Below are positions 1 through 5,746 of a DNA stretch of 7,457 nucleotides, one piece after another. Under the pieces are notes generated by a model. It did not search any database, was not told the DNA's origin, and saw only the letters and a list, made by a program, of their open reading frames with translations. Source of the DNA: Dehalococcoidia bacterium (GTDB lineage Bacteria > Chloroflexota > Dehalococcoidia > GIF9 > UBA5629); assembly GCA_030604795.1 (NCBI GenBank), contig JAUVVE010000035.1, positions 1-7,457 of the forward strand. The letters are read 5' to 3'. Each line of letters begins with the position of its first letter. Positions within the stretch are counted from its first letter, which is position 1. A program made the position numbers and the translations under genes.

Positions 1-83
1 GCCCGGGGCTGGATCTCTTTGCGGGCGAAGTCCCTTATGGTCTGGCGAAGTGTCTCCTGTTCCTCAGTAAAGCCGAAGTCCAC
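1..83 (-). CDS. Acyl-CoA dehydrogenase, N-terminal fragment (cut by left edge)
   Basis: Reading the minus strand from a GTG at 83-81 gives an open frame to the window edge beginning (M)DFGFTEEQETLRQTIRDF and continuing ARKEIQPR, 27 codons in all. This matches the usual start of acyl-CoA dehydrogenases, where a short D-F-x-x-T-E-E-Q segment leads into the first helix of the alpha-helical N-terminal domain (L-R-x-T-x-R-D-F-A-x-x-E-I-x-P). The family are FAD flavoenzymes that oxidise acyl-CoA thioesters to trans-2-enoyl-CoA. The GTG start is supported by a perfect AGGAGG (complement of 93-98) nine bases upstream. The gene is transcribed away from the trehalose operon. Substrate range cannot be judged because the active-site base and FAD-contact regions lie outside the window. 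The family call is fairly secure despite the short length. Confidence 0.75.
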   Translation of the reverse strand, partial: MDFGFTEEQETLRQTIRDFARKEIQPR

Positions 84-92
84 GTCTGTTTA

Positions 93-98
93 CCTCCT
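93..98 (-). promoter_or_regulatory. Ribosome binding site of the acyl-CoA dehydrogenase
   Basis: The minus strand reads AGGAGG here, nine bases before the GTG at 83-81. It is a perfect Shine-Dalgarno sequence and is the main reason for choosing that GTG as the start of a gene of which only 83 bases are visible. Confidence 0.65.
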
Positions 99-220
99 CA
101 TTTCCCTCTTTCTTGGTAGTGTTGCATTTGCACAGCTGATAACATCCGCGGAGCGTGCCAATCCTGCCTGGCGGTTTCGCTATGATGAAGGATGCTCTCA
201 CGGGACGGAAACCTGTATGA

Positions 221-237
221 GCCGTGCAGGACACGGC
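221..237. repeat. Inverted repeat, possible hairpin
   Basis: GCCGTG (221-226) and CACGGC (232-237) form a perfect six-base-pair stem with a five-base loop. Neither strand has a clear T-run after the stem, so it does not qualify as an intrinsic terminator. It lies between the thioesterase-like remnant and the acyl-CoA dehydrogenase start. Function unknown. Confidence 0.35.
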
Positions 238-297
238 CCCTTTGTCCCGCGTCTGGCAATGCTCTACCACGCGAGCACGCGCCCCAGCCAAACATCA

Positions 298-396
298 TCA
301 ATCTCCCTTGGCTTTGAAGATGGAATAGGTTCCTATGGCTTTGGCGACAAGACGTCCATCGTTCTCTATCTCTGATTCCAGGTCAACTTCCTTTGG
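298..396 (-). pseudogene. Possible remnant of a hotdog-fold thioesterase (C-terminal end only)
   Basis: The minus strand encodes about 33 residues ending at a TGA (complement of 298-300). They run from P-K-E-V-D-L-E-S-E-I-E-N through DGRLVAKAIGTYSIFKAKGD. The pattern 'charged strand, D-G-R-L-V-A-x-A-x-G-T-Y/F, hydrophobic strand' is typical of the last two beta strands of PaaI/4HBT-type hotdog thioesterases. The residues before it (around C-G-Q-R-W-R-Y-G-G) continue in frame but lack the HGG motif region, the hotdog helix and the core strands. No other minus-strand frame nearby supplies them. It therefore looks like a truncated, decayed gene. The alternative is chance similarity in a short open frame. 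Its neighbour on the same strand is an acyl-CoA dehydrogenase, which fits a former acyl-CoA metabolism cluster. Confidence 0.35.
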
Positions 397-538
397 CACA
401 GGCCCCCCATATCTCCAGCGCTGGCCACACTGAAGAACGTTCATACGCTTGTTCCTCATTAAGTGAGGCGTTCGTCGGCAATGGCATAACTGGGCTGGGT
501 GCCCGGGCCGGTGCATGCCATGCCGTGGAATTCTACCT

Positions 539-550
539 ACTACCTGTAGT
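539..550. repeat. Small dyad ACTAC-CT-GTAGT
   Basis: Five-base arms ACTAC (539-543) and GTAGT (546-550) flank a two-base centre. The gap is too short for an RNA hairpin, so if functional it would be a protein-binding dyad. It lies about 170 bases before the predicted transcription start of the trehalose operon. It may be chance. Confidence 0.25.
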
Positions 551-657
551 GATGGTCAAGCCTGTGATGTGGCAGCAACCTCGCAGGTGAAGGGCTGGGA
601 AACCGCGCCTACGTCGTTGGGTGGCATTCAGATGTTGTGGCCAGAAACCCCGCGCTG

Positions 658-675
658 GTCACCGTGCACGGTGAC
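658..675. promoter_or_regulatory. Perfect 18-bp palindrome, candidate operator upstream of otsA
   Basis: GTCACCGTGCACGGTGAC is identical to its own reverse complement across all 18 bases. It ends ten bases before the predicted -35 hexamer, so it is centred near -55 relative to the expected transcription start. That is a common place for an activator or for a repressor acting from upstream. Dimeric regulators with helix-turn-helix domains bind sites of this shape. No regulator gene lies in the window, so the protein cannot be named. Confidence 0.55.
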
Positions 676-685
676 ACCGGCTCGT

Positions 686-714
686 TTGGGTGCACAGAGG
701 GAAAAGGGTATAAT
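686..714 (+). promoter_or_regulatory. Sigma-70-type promoter of the trehalose operon
   Basis: The -10 element TATAAT (709-714) is a perfect consensus. Seventeen bases upstream is TTGGGT (686-691), which keeps the TTG core of the -35 consensus. Transcription would start near 721, giving a leader of about 25 bases before the otsA TTG. That leader is too short for a riboswitch. A vegetative-type promoter with a palindrome just upstream suggests housekeeping polymerase with regulator control. Confidence 0.7.
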
Positions 715-733
715 GGGAATACGGCAATAAGCC

Positions 734-740
734 GGGGAGG
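734..740 (+). promoter_or_regulatory. Ribosome binding site fixing the TTG start of otsA
   Basis: GGGGAGG sits five bases before the TTG at 746. No ATG or GTG in frame nearby has comparable support, and the frame reaches the conserved S-N-R motif at residue 25 as expected. The TTG is therefore taken as the start. Confidence 0.7.
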
Positions 741-745
741 ACGGA

Positions 746-2218
746 TTGAGCTGGACAAGGGAAGATTTGCAAGAGCTGGTTAAGTCCAAACTAGCCGGTC
801 GCTTATTTATTGTCGTGTCCAATAGAGAGCCTTACGTTCATGTCTCCTCAGGTGATGAAATCCAGTGTGTTGTACCGGCCAGCGGGCTGACTGTGGCCCT
901 GGATCCCATGATGCGAGCCTGTGGAGGTGTCTGGGTCGCCCATGGCAGCGGTAATGCCGATAGGGAAATGGTTGATGAGAAGAACCGGGTATTGGTTCCG
1001 CCGGACGAGCGTAGCTATAGCCTGAGGCGGATATGGTTGACCGCTGAGGAAGAGGAGGGCTACTATCTGGGTTTCTCAAACGAGGCATTGTGGCCGCTGT
1101 GCCATGTTGCCTACACACCGCCAAGCTTCGATGAGGCTGATTGGAACACCTATAAGAGGGTGAACCAGCTTTTTGCTGACGCTGTTCTGGATGAGGTTGG
1201 CGACAAGCAGGCGTTCGTTTTCATTCAGGATTATCACTTGGCGCTACTGTCTCGACTGATAAAAGCCAAGAACCCTGAAGTTGTCACTGCTCAGTTTTGG
1301 CATATACCTTGGCCTAATTCTGAAGTTTTTCGAATTTGCCCTTGGGGGGAAGAGCTATTGGACGGGCTTCTAGGTAACGACCTTCTTGGTTTCCACATCG
1401 GTTACCATTGTGATAACTTCTTGGAGACTGTCAGCCGGACGCTGGAATCAAAAATCGATTACGAGAGGTCGGTGGTGAGTCGGGGCGGAGGCGCTACCTT
1501 AGTCCGTCCTTTCCCCATCAGCGTTGACTTTGACCGAATAGCTCAGGATGCGGCTGGGAGAGGGGTTACTGAAGAGATGGAAAGGATCAGGCGCAAGTGG
1601 GGTCTCAACGACGAGTATATAGGCGTCGGCGTTGACAGGGTGGATTACACCAAGGGAATTCCGCATAGATTCTGGGCTTTGGATAAGTTCCTAGCCAAGT
1701 ATCCTGAATATCAGGGACGAGTTGTCTTCTTTCAATTGGCGGAGCCCAGCCGGACTCACATCAGGAAGTATATGGAACTGAACCTTGAAATCGATGACCT
1801 CATTGAGGAGGTAAACTGGAGATATCAATCTGGTCGCTGGAAGCCAATAATATATATCAAGGAACATCTGTCGCCCATTGCTGTGGCGGCCTTTCATCGA
1901 CTGGCGCATTTTTGCGTGGTGAGTTCTCTCCACGATGGCATGAACCTGGTGGCCAAGGAGTTTGTGTCCTCCAGAGTAGACGAAGACGGCGTACTTATGC
2001 TCAGCCGCTTCACTGGGGCTGCTAGAGAGCTGACCGATGCTCTCCTTCTCAATCCCTATGCCATTGACCGTTTTGCTGACACGATAAAAGAAGCCATAGA
2101 GATGCCTAAGAGACAAAGGCAGGCCATGATGAGGAAACTGCGCCAGAATGTGCAGCAAAACAATATCTATCAGTGGGCTGGGAGCATCATTTCGGAACTG
2201 TCTGGTCTGGGACTCTAG
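746..2218 (+). CDS. otsA: Alpha,alpha-trehalose-phosphate synthase (UDP-forming), GT20
   Basis: Transfers glucose from UDP-glucose to glucose-6-phosphate, giving trehalose-6-phosphate in the cytoplasm. The 490 residues span the whole GT20 family, slightly longer than E. coli OtsA. Visible motifs in order: S-N-R-E-P-Y (25-30), ASGL loop (45-48), FSNEALWP (110-117), QDYHL (161-165), HIPWP (186-190), DLLGFH (212-217), V-D-R-V-D-Y-T-K-G with the donor-binding Arg298 and Lys303, and DGMNLVAKE (397-405) ending in the conserved nucleotide-binding Glu. The usual HDYHL is QDYHL here, which I recall as a subfamily trait rather than a defect. Glucosylglycerol-phosphate synthase is a related GT20 enzyme and the main alternative, but the adjacent otsB-like phosphatase and TreT favour trehalose. 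First gene of the operon, with its own strong promoter and a TTG start. Confidence 0.9.
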   Translation: MSWTREDLQELVKSKLAGRLFIVVSNREPYVHVSSGDEIQCVVPASGLTVALDPMMRACGGVWVAHGSGNADREMVDEKNRVLVPPDERSYSLRRIWLTAEEEEGYYLGFSNEALWPLCHVAYTPPSFDEADWNTYKRVNQLFADAVLDEVGDKQAFVFIQDYHLALLSRLIKAKNPEVVTAQFWHIPWPNSEVFRICPWGEELLDGLLGNDLLGFHIGYHCDNFLETVSRTLESKIDYERSVVSRGGGATLVRPFPISVDFDRIAQDAAGRGVTEEMERIRRKWGLNDEYIGVGVDRVDYTKGIPHRFWALDKFLAKYPEYQGRVVFFQLAEPSRTHIRKYMELNLEIDDLIEEVNWRYQSGRWKPIIYIKEHLSPIAVAAFHRLAHFCVVSSLHDGMNLVAKEFVSSRVDEDGVLMLSRFTGAARELTDALLLNPYAIDRFADTIKEAIEMPKRQRQAMMRKLRQNVQQNNIYQWAGSIISELSGLGL

Positions 2219-2232
2219 GTGCGCTTGATGCC

Positions 2233-3021
2233 ATGCAATACCTTTTCGATGTGTGGAATAAGGTTGCCCATCGCCTTAAGTCCGCAGAGCATGTCTTGTT
2301 GTTCTTTGATTTTGATGGCACTCTAACTCCTATTGTCGATAGACCAGAGTCAACCGTTCTGCCTGCCGAGACAAGGAAACTCCTCCGAACGCTAGCCAAG
2401 AACCGTCACTACACCGTCGGTATCGTTAGCGGTAGGGCTTTGGCGGACCTAAAGGACAAAGTCGATGTGGACGGCATTATTTATGCCGGGAACCATGGGC
2501 TGGAGATAGAAGGTTTCGGTTCAAATTTCCTGGAGCCCGTTGCCGAGGAGATGAGGCCTTTCTTGCAGATGCTCGGTCAGGCGTTGTCGGCTACTTTGAG
2601 GGGGATTAAAGGCGTGTTTGTTGAGGACAAGGGTTTGACTATAAGCGTCCACTATCGTTCGGTTGATGATACCGAGGAGAGAAAGGTGAGGGATGCCTTC
2701 GCTAGAGTCACTGACCCTCTGCACGTCACTGGCAGGATAAAGGTTACTCAAGGTAAGAAGGTGTACGAAATAAGGCCGCCGGTGGATTGGGACAAAGGCA
2801 AAGCCGTAGCCTGGCTTATAGCCAACTGCAGGCAGGCGAGAGGTAAAGGTGGGGCAGTGCCACTGTATCTGGGAGATGACTTGACCGATGAGGATGGCTT
2901 TAAGGTCATCGAGAAGACCGGTGGCGTTTCGGTTTTTGTGGGTGAAGGGAACTTTCCATCAGTGGCGCGCTATTTCTTGAAGTCACCGGAGGAAGTGACA
3001 GAGTTGCTTGGGATGCTATAA
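2233..3021 (+). CDS. otsB: Trehalose-6-phosphate phosphatase, HAD superfamily
   Basis: Removes phosphate from trehalose-6-phosphate, the product of the preceding gene, to release trehalose. From the ATG at 2233 it is 262 residues, close to E. coli OtsB. HAD motifs are complete: DFDGT (26-30) with nucleophile Asp26 and acid/base Asp28, SGR (66-68), NHG (87-89) of the trehalose-phosphatase cap, VEDKGLTISVHYR (130-142), GKKVYEIRP (174-182) with D-K-G-K (187-190), and GDDLTDEDGF (214-223) for magnesium. An in-frame GTG at 2173 would overlap otsA by 46 bases and add 20 residues coded by the otsA end. The ATG was preferred because it places DFDGT at the usual distance from the start. Its Shine-Dalgarno is weak (AGGTG at 2217-2221), and translation is probably coupled to otsA, which stops 14 bases earlier. 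Confidence 0.9.
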   Translation: MQYLFDVWNKVAHRLKSAEHVLLFFDFDGTLTPIVDRPESTVLPAETRKLLRTLAKNRHYTVGIVSGRALADLKDKVDVDGIIYAGNHGLEIEGFGSNFLEPVAEEMRPFLQMLGQALSATLRGIKGVFVEDKGLTISVHYRSVDDTEERKVRDAFARVTDPLHVTGRIKVTQGKKVYEIRPPVDWDKGKAVAWLIANCRQARGKGGAVPLYLGDDLTDEDGFKVIEKTGGVSVFVGEGNFPSVARYFLKSPEEVTELLGML

Positions 3022-3044
3022 TAGCAAAGCAATAGGAATGTGAA

Positions 3045-4418
3045 ATGCTTGACTGGTTACGTGAGAATTGGTCGTCTATTCTCTATCCTGTGCTGGTTTT
3101 TCTAGCTACCTATCTGGTTGGCTTGTGGATCAGGAGGGCCGCTTACAGGGCCTTTGACCGGTGGGCGACGGGAGGGAGATGGGAGGGGAGCCATCTTATT
3201 GTGCAGGTAACGCGGACTCCCTTTCTCGCCTGGTTTGTGATGCTGGGCGCCTACCTAGCTATTCACGTCTCAGCGCTAGGCCCTTCGACGACTGCTCTAA
3301 CTGACAAGGTCTTGGTTGCTCTGTTTATCATCTCCATAACCTGGGTGGCTGTCAGGCTGGCCGAGAAACTGCTGCGTCTTTACATAGGTAAGGTAGAACG
3401 CCTCAGACCCTCGGAAGCTTTGATAGTGATGATTGCCAGAATCACCATTACCGTGGTCGGTGCTTTGATATTGCTTGATGCCTGGGGAGCACCGACTACC
3501 CCAATCATCTTGCTCTTGGCGGCCGGTATTCTGATAGCAACTCTGGCCTTTAGAGATATATTAGCCAATCTCCTGTCGGGTTTCCAGTTGGCGCAAGGGG
3601 AACAGATTAAGGTTGGTGACTTTGTAAGGTTGGAATCGGGGGAGGGTGGCTATATTGATGCCGTCACCTGGAGAAACACCCAGATAAGAGGTCTTGATGG
3701 CAATCTTATCCTGGTTCCTAACAGTAGGCTGCTTCAGAGTACTGTTATCAATTATGGCCGCCCGCTCAAGAAGGCTAGTGAGCCTTTCCGCTTCTACTCT
3801 CGGCTTCACTTGAAAGAGGTGACTGGGCTGAAGGCTCGCAATTTGACTGAACTGGTCGGTACACTGAAAAAGGTTCCTGGCTCGGTGGTTTATTATCACA
3901 CCCACAACTTCTTGGAAGAACACCAATATCTGACTCCAGAACCTGCCAACGATTTCGCCTTGTGGGTAAGCGATGAGCTGGGCGACGAAGTCTTAGGTGA
4001 AAAGCTAGCTAGCATTGACACTTTTGGTTTTCCCACCATCGCCGCTTTGAGGGCAAGGATTGTAGGTGTCATCGAAGACTATCTATCGAAGAACCCCGAT
4101 GGACGAACCGCACCCGCCGGGAGGGAGTTTCATTTTATCAGGTCAATAAGCGTCATATTACCTACCGCCTATGTTGTTCATGACCTGAGGGAATTCGTTG
4201 AGGTGTTGAGAAAGATCAGCATAAACTCTCTCAGCTTCCATGTTTTTGAGGCGAGGCTAAGGTTGCAGAAGGGTGTTAACGACTTCTCCATCTGGATTGA
4301 GGATTGCCTGGGAGATAGGGATTTGGCTGACAGGCTTGCCTACCTCGACCCATATAACTATACGTTGGAGAACTTGAGGTCAACCATAATTCAGCTTGTT
4401 GAGAAGCGTATCAAATAG
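3045..4418 (+). CDS. MscS-type mechanosensitive channel fused to a duplicated DUF5752-like domain
   Basis: 457 residues. Residues 1-240 are an MscS-family channel. Hydrophobic segments lie at about 11-29, 58-78, 89-107 and 125-147, followed by the pore-lining helix and signature from 151 to 190 (Gly/Ala-rich stretch, A-F-R-D-I-L-A-N-L-L-S-G-F, then I-K-V-G-D-F-V at 188-194). The beta domain is 190-240, including DGNLILVPNS. The usual alpha/beta C-terminal domain is absent. In its place are two related segments, about 247-347 and 362-456, each with F-x-F, a L-x-E-L/F-V helix, a Y/F-H motif, NDF-x-x-W (302-307 and 412-417), LGD (312, 422) and a final helical L-R-x-x-I segment. From memory these resemble DUF5752, often found near trehalose glycosyltransferases (unverified). 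Family members open under membrane tension to release solutes in hypo-osmotic shock. AGGA at 3034-3037 supports the ATG. It sits within the trehalose operon. Confidence 0.85.
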   Translation: MLDWLRENWSSILYPVLVFLATYLVGLWIRRAAYRAFDRWATGGRWEGSHLIVQVTRTPFLAWFVMLGAYLAIHVSALGPSTTALTDKVLVALFIISITWVAVRLAEKLLRLYIGKVERLRPSEALIVMIARITITVVGALILLDAWGAPTTPIILLLAAGILIATLAFRDILANLLSGFQLAQGEQIKVGDFVRLESGEGGYIDAVTWRNTQIRGLDGNLILVPNSRLLQSTVINYGRPLKKASEPFRFYSRLHLKEVTGLKARNLTELVGTLKKVPGSVVYYHTHNFLEEHQYLTPEPANDFALWVSDELGDEVLGEKLASIDTFGFPTIAALRARIVGVIEDYLSKNPDGRTAPAGREFHFIRSISVILPTAYVVHDLREFVEVLRKISINSLSFHVFEARLRLQKGVNDFSIWIEDCLGDRDLADRLAYLDPYNYTLENLRSTIIQLVEKRIK

Positions 4419-4423
4419 GGTGG
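4417..4423 (+). promoter_or_regulatory. Ribosome binding site fixing the TTG start of treT
   Basis: AGGGTGG overlaps the mscS stop codon and lies six bases before the TTG at 4430. The next in-frame methionine would remove the N-terminal residues conserved in TreT, so the TTG is taken as the start. Confidence 0.6.
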
Positions 4424-4429
4424 AATTCG

Positions 4430-5677
4430 TTGGAGAACGCAGTATACACGCAATCTAGAAGTCGGCTGCGGGACTATGAGCCGATAGTCGGCAGAAGCTG
4501 CCTCGAGGAATTGAGGACATTGGCTGAGGAACTCGGGGGTAAGGTTGTTCAGAACATAAACTCTACCTTCATTGGCGGTGGTGTGGCAGAAATCCTGGAG
4601 CATATGGTGCCGCTGCTCAATCAATTGGGTGTCGACACTAGATGGGATGTGATTCAGGGCAGCGAGGAATTCTTTGAAGTGACCAAGAAATTCCACAATG
4701 CTCTCCATGGCAAGGATGAAAAGATCTCGAAAGAAGATTTTGCGCTGTTCTCCGAGATAACGCAGAAGAATCTGGATGAACTGCGGTTCTACGGTGATAT
4801 TCTGGTAGTCCATGACCCTCAGCCGGCAGGTTTGATAGCCAAGAAGAAGGAGACAGGCAGGAAATGGGTCTGGAGATGCCATATCGACGTCTCAAACCCT
4901 GTTAGGAAGGTGTGGGAGTTTCTGCGTGGCTTCGTTGCTGACTATGATGCGGCGGTCTTTTCTGCGCCTAGTTTTTCCCAGCAACTGCCCATTCGTCAGT
5001 TCTTGATTACCCCATCTATAGACCCGTTGAGCGAGAAAAACAAGGAACTTGACTCGGGGGCAATCGATTCCGTATTGACGAAGTACGGCTTGACTTCGGA
5101 GAAGCCCATGATTGTTCAGATTTCTCGCTTTGACCGACTGAAGGACCCGCTCGGTGTAATGGAAGCTTTTCAGATGGTAAAGAAAAGCGTAGATTGTCAA
5201 CTGGTCCTGGCTGGGGGGACAGCCACTGATGACCCTGAGTCTGAGGAAGTACTTGAGGAGGTGAGGAAACAGGCGGAGGGGAATCGTGACATTCATATTC
5301 TGCTGGTGCCGCCAGGAAGTGACCTTGAAATCAATGCTTTGCAGCGGGCGGCTGCAGTTGTGGTGCAGAAGTCATTGAGAGAGGGTTTTGGCCTGACCAT
5401 AAGCGAGGCCTTGTGGAAGGCGAAGCCAGTTGTGGCGACAGCGGTCGGTGGCATACCACTGCAGATTATTAATAGGTTTACCGGTCTTTTGTGTCATACC
5501 GTGGAGGGCGCTGCCTATGCTCTCAAACAACTGCTGAGCAACCCAGAATACGCCGAGCAGCTGGGGCAGAATGGGAAAGAGCATGTGCGGCAGAACTTCC
5601 TGGTAACCAGTCACCTCAGGAATTACCTGCTTATGTTCCTAGCTCTGGACCACCCTGAAGATATTATTCACCTGTAA
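4430..5677 (+). CDS. treT: Trehalose synthase (glycosyltransferring), GT4
   Basis: TreT reversibly joins NDP-glucose and free glucose to form trehalose; in vivo it may make or break down trehalose. The 415 residues align by memory along almost their whole length with archaeal (Pyrococcus/Thermococcus) TreT of about 412 residues. Shared stretches include NSTFIGGGVAEIL (44-56), FFEVTKKFHNALHG (81-94), VHDPQPA (127-133), WRCHID (148-153), PSIDPLSEKN (195-204), QISRFD (230-235) and EGFGLTISEALWK (318-330). The GT-B/GT4 donor site is intact: Arg233, Lys238 and the E-x7-E pair Glu318/Glu326. Last gene of the operon, 11 bases after mscS. It gives the organism a second trehalose route independent of trehalose-6-phosphate. 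A related GT4 such as trehalose phosphorylase or sucrose synthase-like enzyme is less likely given the specific N-terminal motifs. Confidence 0.88.
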   Translation: MENAVYTQSRSRLRDYEPIVGRSCLEELRTLAEELGGKVVQNINSTFIGGGVAEILEHMVPLLNQLGVDTRWDVIQGSEEFFEVTKKFHNALHGKDEKISKEDFALFSEITQKNLDELRFYGDILVVHDPQPAGLIAKKKETGRKWVWRCHIDVSNPVRKVWEFLRGFVADYDAAVFSAPSFSQQLPIRQFLITPSIDPLSEKNKELDSGAIDSVLTKYGLTSEKPMIVQISRFDRLKDPLGVMEAFQMVKKSVDCQLVLAGGTATDDPESEEVLEEVRKQAEGNRDIHILLVPPGSDLEINALQRAAAVVVQKSLREGFGLTISEALWKAKPVVATAVGGIPLQIINRFTGLLCHTVEGAAYALKQLLSNPEYAEQLGQNGKEHVRQNFLVTSHLRNYLLMFLALDHPEDIIHL

Positions 5678-5680
5678 CTC

Positions 5681-5722
5681 CACTAGTCTGAGGGAAGTCT
5701 GGTCATCTGTCTCACAGTAGTG
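5681..5722. repeat. Imperfect inverted repeat in the convergent gap
   Basis: Positions 5681-5692 pair with 5711-5722 as a 12-position stem with two mismatches (CACTA with TAGTG, then TGAG with CTCA) around an 18-base loop. It lies just after the treT stop. No T-run follows directly on either strand, so it may only protect mRNA ends or assist the terminator-like element next to it. Confidence 0.35.
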
Positions 5723-5724
5723 CC

Positions 5725-5744
5725 CAGCTGTAGCAGCCTGTTTT
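5725..5744 (+). terminator. Candidate intrinsic terminator after treT
   Basis: CAGCTG (5725-5730) can pair with CAGC-c-TG (5734-5740) as six pairs with one bulged C and a three-base loop, followed directly by TTTT (5741-5744). The stem is short and the T-run modest, so it is a weak call. Its place, 48 bases after treT and just before the convergent gene's stop codon, is right for ending the trehalose operon. Confidence 0.4.
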
Positions 5745-5746
5745 CG

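Larger units (their letters stand above)
99..657. other. Intergenic stretch without an intact gene
   Basis: No convincing intact gene was found in about 560 bases between the divergent acyl-CoA dehydrogenase and the otsA promoter. Open frames here translate to low-complexity or Cys/Arg/His/Pro-rich sequence with no recognisable domain. The exception is a short minus-strand segment near 298-396 (listed separately). The stretch also contains small inverted repeats at 221-237, 454-468 and 539-550. No tRNA or rRNA signature was seen. It reads as decayed coding sequence plus regulatory DNA. Confidence 0.5.

Noticed and set aside
216..240. Resemblance of GAGCCGTG-containing stem to group II intron domain V
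   Set aside because: Only the first eight bases fit; the catalytic bulge, full 34-base hairpin and any reverse transcriptase are absent.
19..375. 118-codon plus-strand open frame at the left end
   Set aside because: It overlaps the acyl-CoA dehydrogenase start on the other strand. A hydrophobic stretch near its beginning loosely resembles a signal peptide, but no ribosome binding site or domain supports it.
515..730. 71-codon plus-strand open frame overlapping the otsA promoter
   Set aside because: No domain, atypical composition, and it would run through the palindrome and the -10/-35 elements.
1691..2158. 155-codon minus-strand open frame inside otsA
   Set aside because: It lies opposite a fully supported GT20 gene, has no recognisable motif and no clear ribosome binding site; it is a frame shadow.
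2173..2232. GTG-initiated longer form of otsB overlapping otsA
   Set aside because: The extra 20 residues are coded by the otsA end in another frame and have no phosphatase similarity. The ATG at 2233 puts DFDGT at the normal distance.
4391..4882. 163-codon minus-strand open frame across the mscS/treT junction
   Set aside because: It is the antisense of conserved TreT N-terminal sequence and shows no domain of its own.
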